Assembly: GCA_029962745.1 (NCBI GenBank)
Contig: CM057151.1
Span: 30,699,344-30,763,343 of the forward strand
DNA: 64,000 bases
Direction of reading: 5' to 3'
Source: Echinometra lucunter
Lineage: Eukaryota; Echinodermata; Echinoidea; Camarodonta; Echinometridae
Shown here: piece by piece, positions 21,401-36,400 of the stretch
Position numbering within the stretch: position 1 is the first letter of the stretch
Layout of the letters: every line of letters begins with the position of its first letter
Notes under the pieces: generated by a model
Seen by the model: the letters and a program-made list of their open reading frames with translations, nothing else
What the model was told of the DNA's origin: nothing
Databases searched by the model: none
Made by a program: the position numbers and the translations under genes

Positions 21401-24400
21401 AATAAAAAACAAAAATTAAAAAATTATCTCTGCAAGAAAATCTCTTTGTTTAAAAACTCCTTCAAAGTAGAGATTCTATAACATGGAGCCAAGATCACTT
21501 TTTTTTTTACAAATTAGATTATTATAGACACTATTCATACCACCTCCTTTAAATGCTTTAAATATCCAGCTCTTGACTCAACCCTGAATCACAAGCTTTA
21601 GGGGAAGCCAAGGTAGCCGGTCAAATTAATTTTTTTTAGAAAAGGATATCTGGTTCTTCAGGAGCTTGTTTAACAACCGTCATGGGGCAGGTATCACATT
21701 CCATCTCGGTGATAATCATCACAAGGTTTGTACCACCAACACGACTCGCTGCCCATTTCCTGGATAATAAGAATATTAATGTGGATTTATAAAGTGAAAA
21801 AGTAATGTACTATAGCTTGATCCCTTTCCTTTTCTTGTCTCTCTCTCCTGCTACCCTCCTCCATTCCTTTTCCTCCATCCAACACTTCTTCATCCACTCC
21901 TCCTCTCATCACATTTTATCTCAATGATGATCATTGCAATCCTGGTCCCAACTTCGTCACTAAATGCTGATCTTTTGAAAAATAGCCATTTTGACCTATT
22001 CACTTGCAAAAGTTAAAATTATACTCATTTTCATTTCCTAGTTGACTAATTTCATCTCTCTTTTTCTCACAATCTGTCTTTCTATCTGCTTGTTTGCTCA
22101 TCTTACTCTATCTAGCTCTTTAAATGTATCTCACCATTTCGGTCTTTTGGCTCTTTGCATGTCTTCGACCTTCTTTTGGTTTAACCGCAATTAAATTGTT
22201 TACTATTAATTTTTCAAATCCAAACAAAATCATTTCTGGTGAAATGGTAAATGTACTTATCCTTATACTTATCCTTTCGGACATTTTAAGAAATTTGTGA
22301 CAAAAAATAGGTTTTTTCTAACCTGCTGCAGTTGACACACTCTTTGACACCCTCAGTACTCAGATTTTGACCAAAGTAGTAGTTATTGATCAGTTTAATG
22401 CAGCTCACATTGCCAAGGGATTCTACAGTCTCGGCAGCATCGATTACTGTATTATTAATCAAGAATCAAGAAAAAATAAATTTTAGTTCTTTGTGATGAA
22501 TTTTCAGCACTGGAAATTGAGCACAATAACAACGATGCTTATATTTCTTACTACTTTACATTTTATGTGCATGTCTCATTTCCGAGCCTAAATAATTGGA
22601 GTGTGTACGTGAATGAGATGGAGAATTGTAAGTGTCATAAGTTATGTTAGTAGAACCCTGTTTAAAATAAAAGCATGAAAGGCAAAGTCCACCCCAAAAG
22701 TTTCACTGTTTCAATAAAAGGAGTTAAATTTGAACTGTATTTTTAAAAACAAATGAGCAAAATCGGTCAAAGAATAAGAAAATTACAAAATTACAGTCAT
22801 TTACATTTTCTAGTATATTACTCTCAGCTCTGCAAATTGGCAACACTGATGACATTATATGCGAGCAGCTCTCCATTCACTTTGTACATGAAATTTCATA
22901 TTTTCTCAATTTTCTTGGAATTTACACATTATCTAACCCCCATATTCAATGTTTGTTCAGAAGAATTGCTTTTTACATAACATACTTTGACTATGGGGTG
23001 AAAAAATGTATTCCAGTCGTTCATAAAGTAATTTGTAACTTTACGAACAGTTTTATGAAACACTACCCTGTCTTCTTAGCATCACTTTTGTATGGGACAC
23101 GTCAGCAATATGTCTTATAGGCAGTGGGATTTGAGTGGATGCTGCAGAAGTAAAAAAAGATACCTTGAATTTGCGGGGGAAAAATAAGTTGATCATCATT
23201 ATTTTCTTACTTGAATAGTCTGACCATCCAAAGAGTAGAAAGTCCATGAAGGTGTGACGGATAAATGACCTATAATGGTAGAGAGGAAAGATCAAATATA
23301 CGTAAAATGTAGAGTCTATAACAAACACCAATATTTCAAAGACATCTCACACCAATTAAATCTTATTTACGATTTCTTTCATCAAGGGGTATAATACGGT
23401 ATAATACATCAACTACTTTTCAAGGTATTTTCCTGTATATGTCCTCATACAGTACATGTACATATCAGCATATTGCTTTTTCTATTTCTGCTGCTACAAG
23501 ACGTAACTGCATATACACTTACATGTATATAACAACCATTATGGCAAAATATTTTTTCAATTCAATTCAATTCAATTCAATTCAATTCTTTCTTTATTTC
23601 CAAGTAATAAGCATTTTAAAGAAGATTGTACAAAGTAAATTGACAAAGAAAAAGGCAAACTACAAATTTTAAAAAAAGCTTGAAGAGCTGTAGTTCCCGT
23701 AATTGTATGACTTTAATTGTTTAAATGACATGACTTGGATAAAAAATGATTACGATGGAGACTCTTACCATATAGCACTTGAAGCCCACAAATTGAAATT
23801 GAAAACATCATGAAGTGTTGGCTGCATAGAAGGAATAAAAAACAGTTTAATTTTTTGTGTATATCATAACAAGAGAATATTGATCAAATATCAAAATGAT
23901 AACATTTCATAATAAACATTTTCTGAAACACACTTTATAAGGTCGATTCAAATGATGGTTAATTAAGCAAAAAATAATGTTTTCTCATATTTGCTACACA
24001 AACTGCAGAATATCCAATCAACATATGAAAATTTTCATGTTACCACTCACATTTTTATTTCAAACTGAAAAGGAGAACAGTAAAATCTCCAGGTATCTGA
24101 ACATCAGATGCATGGACACCAGTAGTATGCTTTAATTCTGAGCAATATATCCTGTCTGTTTTGATACTATTTGTGTATCTTACACATCTCCTGAGATAAA
24201 TTATAATCAAAGATATCATGAGAGCGCATTGAGCAGTATAAAAGGAGATGGTACTGGAAATATACACACCCACAAGCTGATGTTCATGGTTTGGTAATGT
24301 ACTAATAAATGTAATAATAATAACATTACAAAGGACTAATATAAACAAAGAAAGGCACATACCACAAACCATGACTTGGTACCAGCACTGTCACTAGATG

Positions 24401-27400
24401 GCATTCTTTCACATGCTGCTTGGTAGTCATACATCCACTTGCTAACATTAACAGGAAAAAAGTTAGAAGTGCAAATGTTTCATACATAAAATGAACAAAT
24501 AGCATCAAACAGTGACCAGAATGTGAATGCGAAATGGTTGAAATATTGCAGATGGGTGCCAATCGGAAATGAGGGATTGCACAAAGGACCCTTGTAGATA
24601 ATAAGTAGCCTCAACTGGGCAATATTCTAGTAATTCAATCAGAGTACACTGATTGAAACATGGAGAATCAGAACTCTTAGCAAAGAGCTCACCAGTCCCT
24701 TTTCTCATGATTCAACTCTAGATATCTCACAACAACATGAAAAGCATTTCAGATGAAAATACATTACAAGGTCATCATTGCTTCCTTGTACTTACCATTC
24801 TGCATGTTTTCGAGGAAGATTAATCAACAACTTTAGAATCAATAATGGTCCCCATCTTTACTGATTTCCCAGTATCTGGTTGCTAGAATGTCATTCCACA
24901 TTAAGAGGACATCAAGAAAAAACAAACTTACTTCTCAAAGATTCCATTGTCAATCATTTCAGTCATGATGTCACCATCAGTTTCTCCAAAGAAACGACCA
25001 ACCTATCAAACATACAAGAAAGTTCAAGTTACATCAGTGTTCCGAGTACTACGATTCAACACACATTACATGACGCAAGAAGACTTTGTAGATACATGTA
25101 TCTACAAAGGGTCAGCACAAGTGCCTGACATATAGCAAAATTTATATTTAGCTTTTCCTTCACAGAGTTCCAGATGAGAGGATATATTTTGACAAGAGAA
25201 TACAGCTTCTACAAATCAGACAAATAAATGCCGGACAGCTAATGGTAGAGTGAAGTAAAAGAGGTTTTTTCTGCATTAAGGGTTAATTTTATCATAAATC
25301 AAATAACAAGACGGGTGAAGAAAAAAAACCCCATAAAACTTAGATCACTTACACACATGAGGGAAACTGGAACAGATTCATTACAAAGAAAATATATATT
25401 AAAAGAGATAAAGAGACAAGGAAAGTTCAAAGAAATAAAGTGAGGGGAAAAAAGATCAAATGAAAGATAAGAGTACTACTGAGATAAGGAGAAAGAGCAG
25501 AGAAGTGAGAGAGCAACAGATCTAGAGAAGGGAAGAAGGTGAAAGATGGATGCAAAGACTGAAATTACTCCAATCACTTCTTTCCTACCTCATCTTGTTC
25601 ATAATTCTGGTTAGTTGCAATGATGAAACCTCCATCATCAAGAAGATAACATTTCAGCTCCTGATCAGAGAAAATTCCATTATGACTTAACATTATGAAA
25701 ACATGAAATCACATTGCAATGAAGATCTTGGGGCAGAAAAAAATCATACGTGCCATTAATTTATTCATTAAAAGTATCATATGATGATGATCATGATGAA
25801 GATGATGATGAACAGCATTTGTATAGCGCCATTTATCAGCAGAAACATTCAAAGGCACCCGGCTGCCTCAATATGCCACATATTAAGCACACAGTTGCTG
25901 GAAAGGATAGGTTTTAAGTTCTGATTTGAAGGTATCAAAGTTGGTGCAGTTATGAAGTTGGATTGGTAAAGAGTTCCAAAGTCGTGGAGCAACTGAAGAA
26001 AAGGCTCTATCCCTGTATGTTATATTAGAAGTATCTATCACTTGAGAAGGATTGACAACAAAGTTACAGTTACTATACCAACCAGAAAGGATCATGTCAT
26101 GCTTGTCCAGTACATGCATGTCTCTTGGACATGGGACAGTTCAATTCATACCCTACACTACTTGTATATTCAGAATGCAACTCACCGACAGAAATAACAT
26201 TTTTATTGATTTCATATTGTTAATTAAACTGAACAAACTGATGCACTGGTTGATGGAAAGGAGGAATTCATGTTGCTTTGCCTATCCTCAACTTTCAGAA
26301 CTCACCATGTTAGCACATGAATTATCCCAAGTACGGTTGTTGAAACCCTGCCAAAACAAAGCAAAGGTAAATGGATGTATTTTCAGTATCATGTCTTCAT
26401 ATGAAAGTGACTGTACAGTCTGACCTCGCTTACCCGGCCACATCGGGACCGGCGCCAATCCGTGTAAGTGAAATGGCCAGATATGAGAGTAATGTAGTGG
26501 GACACCTTTTCTATGAAAATTTGTAGGGTTGAGTGGTCTACTGCAGTAAAAATATCTATCTCCTTGGTGTTGTGGATGATTGTAAATGATTATCTTTCTG
26601 TTTGTACAGGATGAAAATAAAATGTTTCAGTCTCCCAGGCTTTTAGGTGAACTGGATGAAGAATAAAAGAGGGAAGCTGGCCAGGAGACGCGGCCGGTTA
26701 ATAGAGGAGCGCGGATAAATGAAAGCCGTATAAGCGAGGCTGGACTGTATTACAATATTCCCATTTGTATTATCACTATCGTTACTACAAATTTCAAATG
26801 ATTATCAAAGAGTTGAAAAGATACATGACATACACATCAAAATAATCATTACATTAACATCAGCGAGGAAACTACATGTTGGATGTATTTCCTAATCATA
26901 TCAAATTTAAATCTCTCTAGTTACCTGTGAAGTTAGTGACCAAGAATCATTGAAGTAGGCAGGATCCAACATAGCCATGACAACTGTAAGGAATCATAAA
27001 GATGATGATAATAAATCATCTGTTGCAATCAGGGAATGTTAAATGAAATACAATTCACAAAAGGGAGCAATATCATTAGGAAAGAATTTTAATCCATAAT
27101 AAGCTCACTATATGTGCTTTTTCCCCTGTAATCAAAATCCTTTTATTCACCTCATGTATTTATGTATGATGCATGATGATATGCATGATGATATATCACA
27201 TCTTTATTATAAACCCCACTTTATACAATAAATACACGTAGTAAAGTATGCACACACACACACACACAAGTTTGGTTGTATCTATACGACATATAACTAC
27301 AATTCAACAACTATCGTATATATTCGCACACGTTTATATAGTGTACAGGTATACGATACAATGCCCAAAACACAGGTACAGTTATACGGCATACAGTTGT

Positions 27401-30400
27401 ATGCGTATTTGCACACTCATTTTTTCACTTATATGCTGGATACTTATACAAGTCTTATGTAGTATACAGGGAGTTAACTCAGAAAGCTTCATATATTTCC
27501 CTCCCTAAAAAATCATGAATTTCTAATAAACATTTTTATAAATATTAAAATATTACATATGACTCCAAACTACATTTTTTCAAACCTGTAAACTTGTAGG
27601 CCTACACTATTAAAAGTGAAACCTGTATATAAAGACCACCCAAGAGAGGCAAGAAAGGTGTTTTTATGAGCAGGTGGCCTTTATGTACAAGTTTATTTAA
27701 TGCATGTTTCAACTTGAAAAATTATTCATTGACAAGGGGAACAAGAATTGTGGTTTTTACAGACAGGTGGTCCTTCTATGCAGGTGGTTGCTAAAGCAGA
27801 TTTGACTGTATCAGGATAGAATATAGAATATAGTATAATATAGTATAGAAGGGGCTGATGACTTACCAGCAGGTACTGCCTCATTATCAAGAGCCACTGA
27901 TTTGCTGATGGTGATGTTTGATCGGAATTCAGTCAAGCTTCCCATTGGTCCCTCTCCTGGTCATAATACAAGAGATACAAAAAACTATTACTGGTATGTA
28001 GAAGTGACAGGATCTAGGAATCAGGATCCACTGGTCTTGGTCTTTCTCCTTCTCCTGATATTGCAATGGAAACAAGACCTTGGTATATAAACTGAATGGA
28101 TATGCCATAGGCCTTGTCTGGAAAGGTAGGGTTATCTTGGTGATCTTGCAGCAAGGAGAGATCCATTTCGCCCCTCCATCTCCTTGGATCTCAGCTGCCA
28201 AATGATAAACAACTTATGAACCCTGGCATAAAGACAGAGCATATTGTAATGTTAAAGCCACAGGCCCAAATTCACAAAGAGGGTTTAATTAAACCATGGT
28301 TTAAATAAAACTATGGTTTCAACCTCTTAAAGAGTAGTACGCGCATGTCCTTATGCTTATCTAAGCTTATATACTCCTATTCACACTCATTTCATTTACA
28401 TAAATCCTGGTTTAGGCCATGGTTTAAAGTAAATTCCTTTGTGAATTCGGGCCATTTGAGTTTCATAACAGCTACACAGTACAATGTAGTTTATCTTTAT
28501 TTTTTATAACATGCACCTTTTAACCAGTGACATTGTTCAAATTGTGAAAAGTCTCACTCCTTTTATTCATGTGGGGATACAATATGTCATACATGTATAT
28601 CATTACAAAAAGGATCAATGTAACTTACCACTGTTGTATGGTACAGAGAAGACATATCTATCGGTGTAAAGACTGCGTTGATAGTAGCTCTGTTCCCAAG
28701 GGTCTTGCATAGCTCGAATCTCATCATCACTCCAAGTTGATATGGTACTGCATTAAAAAAAAATCAGGACTATTTACTTTATCTGTTTAATGGGAATGGA
28801 GTCATTTCTGTTATCAGGTCATCTCTAATTAAGTGGTACATGCATAGAATATTAGAATCATCAGAAATATGACAGAGTTTCAGTGTCAATAAGTATATCT
28901 ACATGGTGGAACACTATAAGCCCGAGATAACTCGTGCTGGGGTTTATGGAAAAAGCATGTTCAACAGGTTAGAGCATATATTATTTTCTTTTAATCACAA
29001 CACACACCAAAAAAAAAAACAATATTCATCATCATATTCAGTTACTAGTATTAGACAACATAACTAAAAAGGATATGCAATTTTCCTAAATAAAATGCAA
29101 TTTAGATTATCTCACTTTTTTATGTTCATCATAAAATTAAAAATGCCTGGTCTAATGCCTTACAAATACTGTGAACAAAAAACTATATACTTTATCCTAA
29201 TCCTAACCTAAAACCATCATAGCCAAAGCTCTTACCAACATTTGTGATGAATTCAAGTCAAGACCATATGTCACAATGTCATCTGAAACTCTATTCAAAA
29301 CTGTATAGGCTCAATTCTGATAATAATTTTCTTTCAAACTGATCAAAGTGCTATCGATAAATACCTTTCAGGAAAGATTGTCGTCAAACCACCCTGGGTA
29401 GCAGCCAGGACAAAAATGAAGCCATTGCTGTCATGAAAAAAAAAAGAGAAAAAAATGTAAGTTGAATTTGTACACATTTACTTGCAATGTTCTTAAACAA
29501 TGGAAACAACATTTTGAATGAGTAAAATTACTAAATAGGATACTTTTAAGTTCACTTAGCATAAAAAGAATTAGCCGGAATATTGAACTTACTCATTTAG
29601 TATGTCAGTCTTTGTTTCCCAGTAGGCAGATAAGTTACTTGTTATCTCAGCATCTACGAGGAGTTTCCTGACCATTTCATCATTACCTGTTAAAGCAAAT
29701 AAATAAACATGATACTTGCTATCTTAGCAGTGACATGTCATTCATACATTACAGTCCCCATTAACCCTAAAAAGACTGCACTATTTTGGATGTATCAAGG
29801 ACCGGGGGGGGGGGGGGGATGATGATCTCAGCGGCGACATGACCGATTGCTGCAAAATTTTGCATGGACCTCCAGAATCGTGTAAAGGAACATCATCATC
29901 CATCATTATTCTATGTGATTTTTTTTTTCATTTACTTATATAATTTACGCAAATTATATGTGCAAATATATATTCTGAGAGATAATCAAGTAATGGAAGG
30001 CCCTGGAGATGAAATTTCTATGAAAGAAGTTCATTATAAACATTAGAAACATCAAGAAAAAATGAAGGTGATTTAAATTCTTATGTATTCTTTTGTTTGA
30101 CATACTTTTTATGTATTCCTCTGTCATTGAACTTCAATTTTTTAAACTGGTTTTTGAAGTTTGCTGTTTCAAGGTGTTATCTAAACCACTATTCAATCAG
30201 ATTAGGTAATAATAATAACCACCTGAAGAAGAAATTATAGCTGATAATGAAAGCTGATTGAAATATGTATGAACTCTTCTCTCCCCATCTTTCTCTGTCT
30301 GCGAAACTTTTCACAGATAATATGAAATCCACAACACTCCATATGTATTTGAAAGCACTGATATTTTTTTTAACTTGGAGCAGCCAGGAAAAGGCGAATT

Positions 30401-33400
30401 TCACTAACTGACATTCATGATTCATTTATGAAATGTTAGCTTCAACATGAAGTATGACTGGGTATCACTGGGATGAAAAACTGCATACAAACAGAGAACA
30501 TCTATTAACACATAGATGCTAATTAAACTAGCTAGTGTCATGATATTACAATGTATGACGCGCATGTGCAATGTATATTTGGGATGACACTCAGCATGTA
30601 AAAGATTCCTGATTACGTTGCATATCAAACTTTAAATAACACTTCATCCAGATGTGTCCAAATCTTCATTATATGGTGATATTATCCATTATATTACTGG
30701 AGACAGCGGTGGGATACGAACCCACACCATCGAAATGACTGGTGCCTCACAACTATCTAAACGTACCTAAATGCCCCTAACTGTTTACTTTGAATACTTT
30801 GGTACATAATCATCCCATGTACTATTGAATTCTCATATTCCCATAGACTTAATACAAGGGTCACCCAGTTCCAGTAGCGAATGGATTATCATACCCATTC
30901 CAGTCGTAAATTACACTACAACAAAGTTAGTTCAAGAATTGTTTTAAAATGTATTAGACATCAGGGTCCTAAAGTGTGGAATTCACTGAACTCAGATCTT
31001 ACAACTTTGTTCAACCGTAAGTTCCTTTAAGAGCAAACTTAAGAAATGTCTACTTAGCAAATGCAATGTATAAGCCAATCAGTGGTAATTTCATCACCAT
31101 CCTATTCCTGTACTTCTTTTTCTTTTTCTTGCTTCTCATTTCCTATCTCTCTCTCTCTGTCTACATGTATTTCTTTTCTTTTCTTGTGTCTGTTTCCTCT
31201 CCTTACGTTCTGCCTATCTCTCTTTCTTTAATATAGGTTAGGATGTGTATGTCTTAATATCATGTGGGCATGTGTGTTTGTATTTTGTGTGGGTGTGTGT
31301 GTGTGAGTGTATGTGTCTTTGTGTATATAGCAACTCTTTTTTTTCTGAATTGTTATATTTGCATTGTTATTTTTGTTCTCACGCTTACTACACGATACAG
31401 TATATTTAAATGTCAATTGTATGTTTAATATTTTGTACAAAACTACAGCTCCTTAAGCATTTTGCTTTTTTGTAATTCTCCTTTTTCTTTGTCAATATAC
31501 TTTGTACAATCATTTCAAAATGCTTCATATGTAGTTTTTATGACTTGGAAATAAAGAAAGAATTGAAATTGAATTGAAGTTAAATACAACTGCTAAACAA
31601 ATCAACTTACAAGTTTGTAGAGTTATAATGCCATCACTTGAGAGTCCATCACTAGTATTATCAATAGTCTCCTGGATGGCTACTATGATATCAGCTGTGG
31701 TAATGTCTTTAGGGTCCATTCCAACAAACTGCTCACAGAACTCCCTGCAGAGGAAGACAACATTACAATCTCGTGTTTAGTGATGATTGGGGAAGGGGGG
31801 GGGGACACTTGACCCCAAAAGTGGTAGGTATGTGCTGCGGGCGAGACAAAATACGGGGGCTTTGGAATGGGCTTATTGTGAAAAGGAGGGTCTTCGGAAT
31901 GGGCTTCGGAACTACAAATGTTTGTAAAAACGGGGGTCTTTGGAACAGTTCGCCTGCGTGTGAGTGCGAATGTATCCCTATGGAACGGGCATACGTGCAT
32001 GCAGCTAGCCCAGCGGCACGGGCGCCGGGGTGCGCTCGCGCAGAGGCGATGGTCGGTCAGCGCTCTGCGGGCCGCTTTTCACCAAAAATGCAGCTCATTG
32101 TAGCGGATCAATGCGGCCGGAACGGCGTAACGAAAAACATGCGAAGCTTTGGAACGGATTTCTTTCTTCTTTTTTGTCGATAAGAAGAAAATGCTATGCT
32201 TTGGAATGGCTTTCTTTGTTCTTTTTCTCAATAAGATAAAAATGCTATGCTTTGAAACAGAAATTTGAGTGTAAAAATGGGGGTCTTCTCCGTGGCACAT
32301 ACCCGCCATGCATTATATACTGAGTGCCCCCCCCCCCCCCCCGGGATTGGGGTAGGGCTGGGGTAGGGCTGGGGTATGACAATCGAGCTCTAACACTGGT
32401 TTTCAAGTAGAAAATGCAGTATGATATTTTAGGGGCTATGGTGAAATTGTTATCACATTCTGCACAGGAACAGGATGGTTGATGTATTAAGCTTAGATCA
32501 ATGAGAAAATTTGGAGTCAAATGGTTGAGAGCCTGTACAGCAAGATCCCTGAAACTGCATTAAATCATGTAATTTGTCAACCAATTTGCATTTCTGATAT
32601 ACATGTACCCTGTAAGTCTACAGGTATCTCATTTGCATATAACTTCTTTTCTTTATCCTTTTGGACAAATAAATCAATAAAAACCAAGACACAAATTCTC
32701 CCTATCTCATATACATTTCAGAATCCAAATGCTGGTGGCACTCTAACAGTGGATTTCGTGGAAGAGTACTTCCATCATACTTAGCTGTGATTTTCAGCAT
32801 CAATGTTTTGATCCTAGCAAGAAGCAATTTCCCCCGTTACCCAGTCAATAATTGTGTTTTCATATATCAGCTATTTAAACAGGAATCTTTTGATGAAGAA
32901 TTTTTTTAAAAACAACTGCAGATTAGACATTTGCTAAGCAAAGAATCATACACAGAGACTGTGCACCATGATGATGAAATTGGACCAGAAGCAGGCACGG
33001 GGGTACATGCCCCCCCCCCCCCCCCCCCCCCTCCCGACAAATTATGGAAAAGGCCATGAACTCAACTTACCAGGGGGCAATGAGAATATCAGTCCTTTCC
33101 ATTAAATACTTCAGATCTGAAAAAAAGAATGGTGAATGATATAGCACAATATGCTCTTACATAAAAGTAGTTTAGGGCAATTCCACATAGGAAGCACAAT
33201 CAGCTTACTTCAGAATAATAGTAAAAACAATCACTTTGGTAATCCTAAATAACCAAATCTTTGAATTAAAAGAAACTTTTTTAAAAAAATTCCACTAACT
33301 TAGTCAGTATTGGTATAATGCATGTTTGATTTTACATGACACTTATGTTATCTGAAAGTGACACCATTTTCTGGTAATTCAGTTACCGAGGTAGATATAC

Positions 33401-36400
33401 CACAGTATCATGAATGAAAGTAGAAAATTTTTGAAATTTAAGAGTTCAGGTGAACTATTAAATGGTGAGAAGTGAGGCTGAGTACAAAATAAGCACATAA
33501 ATTCTAAAAATGTGAGCTAAAAATTTCTGATTTGTAATTCTGTTACCACGGAACTGCCCTTTGCTGACTGTTGATGGGTTCTCCAGTAAGCTCCAAATAT
33601 ATATATTCACTATCATAAAGGAATATTTTCTCCAAATAGAGTAAAATGGCGTGAAATGCGACTAATCAGAAATAAAATATCCTGTTCACAAGAATACATG
33701 CTGTTATAGATGTTTACTGAGTATCTATTATTTGCTCACAGAATAGCAAAGAGATAATTTTCATCATCTTACCCATTGTTAGATCCATGTTAGTAGGAGC
33801 TTTAAACTGAAACAGGTCAAAGCTGGGCTGAGCAATTGCAACACTGTGAAATAATACCAGAAAATAAACATAAAATTAGTTGATCGTAAGATTCTAAGTG
33901 TTTCTGAAAATTAAAAAAAAAAACATTAACACACATAGAGATAAACACCTTCTTATGCTGATGCCATGATTGGCTCAAATTCAGATAAATGGCCTGCTAA
34001 CTAGTGTAACTACACTGCCATTACCTTAAAGCCATAATTTCCATGTAACTCTATTTTTATTCAACATTAAATGAATAAAGCATTATTTCATTTTGACAAT
34101 GGAAGGCAAAAATACAAAGGATTTAACACATTGCAAAGCCTTAAGAATGGACAATACTGACAGTCCAACTGAAAACATGACATCAAATTTTCAAAAGTTA
34201 CTTCACGTTACTTCACCGAATGAATTCACCACTAAAATACCTTGAAGCTAAAATAGTAAATACATTCCTCTTTGTTTCCTTACCTAAATGTTGTGTTGTC
34301 AATGAAAGTGAATGAATATGTCATGTTTACAAACTCCAGATATCTCTGTGAAGGAAAGAGAGAAATAAAAGAATTAGAAAGAGCAAGTTCCCCAATCATT
34401 CAGAAACCTGTTGAAGCAAACATAAATTGAAAGATAAAAGAAACGCATGACACACATTTGATATCCTCAATGGCATACTGCATGTAAATGTATATGCGTG
34501 AAAGGCAAAAAAAAACAGCATTGTGCTAGAACATTTCATGGTTCAGAATTTCAAGTTCAAGTTCATTCATTTTCCACTGTAATACAGAAATACAAGTTCA
34601 TGACATTGTGCGCAAAAGCCTAAAAGGTAGTAAGTACATAAAGAGTAAATTACAAAATATTACGATACAAAAAAAAATAAATTTCCAATGAAGAAAATCA
34701 AACAAGAATGGAATAAAAATGTACATTCGTGTGGAAGGAGCCAGCAAGAAGACAATCTTAATTGTATTGGCATCCAACATATAATATCTACACATAATTG
34801 CAGAATAATCATCCTCAATGAAATATGATTATCAACATTACTTTTTTGTAAATAATATTTGGTAACATTCTATACAAATTAGAATGACAAAATCTCTTCC
34901 TAATCTCTACACTTAGCAGTATCTGTAGTTGATAAGGGTTACAAATAGCCTTTGTTGTGCACATTCATATTTTTGACAAGGAATATGAATAAAAACTTTA
35001 AAACTGCTTTCCTCATCTTTGCAATGAATCCACATAAAAGATCACAAATTTTAGTAGGAACAAAAGTTTCTTTTTGTGAAGGATTAAAGCTACTGAGTAA
35101 CTTTTACAAATATCTGAGCTGCATGGCCCTACATGCTGCATGTAATATTGTGTAAAAGTGAAGCCCTGAAAATTATACTTCAAAAGCATCATCATGTGCT
35201 TCACCTGATGATGGACCTTTTTTTTACGCCATATAGACTGCAGTGTTAGACAAATCATACCCAGGTTGGTTTTGCAAATGGTGGAATTCAGTAATAGATA
35301 TCTTGATGCTAACATCTTATATTTCAAAACCTTTATATTCCTGGCTGTTTATTTATCCTTCTGAAACATCTTTATACAACACTGACATCAAAATTTAACA
35401 ATTTATCAAATCGAGCCTCTACAAAGTTACCGGATCCCTATAAGGTCAATTTAATACTAGCAGAACCTGATCTTACCTCATCTCTTGACATGATAGGGGT
35501 GTCCAGCTTCACAGTACCTGATTTTCTGTCAATCATATCTCTCCTCAACTGAAAAGAAATGTGTTTAAAGAATGATTCATGTCAAAGATTCTTTGTGAAT
35601 TTGGGTATGTGTTGTGGACAAGAATGCAACAAACCATTTTTCAGCTAGGAAAGAGACCATCAGAATTGCAAATACTCAAATGAAAGAAATAAGTATTTAC
35701 TTCCAGTTTAATCCTAGCTCACAATATATTTTTAATACATAACCTTCATATAATGAATTAGATGAAAATACAACAGTAATCACAAGAAATACTCATAGTA
35801 TTACTGACTATTCTATCACTGATATCTGGAACATTGTAAGCATGGGTAATAAAATAGCAAATCAAGTGCTTCAAACTTATTCATCAGTTGAGGACTGGCT
35901 TACCAGATGGTTGTAAAATCTATGCATATAATTCATCACCTGGCTGGCAGAAGGGCCTGTACCTTCCGCGTAGCGCGTGCTCGAGCCAACATCCTTCTGC
36001 CAGCCGGGGGAGGGTAGAAAATTATGCGTGCGCACATGCTAGCACCCTTTTGCCAGCGGGGCAACGATATATGTAGGTGCTATAGTATCAATTTACCAAT
36101 TAAATATGTATACTCACGGCTATCTTTTCTGGAGTTTCGTATTCTACTTCCAAGAAGTCAACGTTGGGTGGATCAGACAAATAGTTCAACTAAACAGATT
36201 TAGGAACAACACAAACAACATTACTAAATTGGTAAAACAATGGACCACTTAAAAAGATTTCAAATTAACAGTGAAAGATGAATCCGCAAGAAAGGGCTTC
36301 CTAATACAATGGTATGATAACAGCATCAACAAGTTTTCAGATTACTATGCAAGGCTGGAGGAATAGAGTAGTTACATAATTATCTAAAGGATATCCCAAA

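Noticed and set aside
21638..21649. Ending the CACNA2D protein at the TAA just after exon 28
   Set aside because: It would drop the conserved NPCxxxPRYRxxP block and the hydrophobic tail. Both are encoded downstream in frame when the AT-AC intron is removed.
31773..32183. 136-residue + strand frame and neighbouring GC-rich frames
   Set aside because: They lie in the CpG-rich TIR element. Several overlapping frames are open equally, as expected from GC-rich sequence with few stops.
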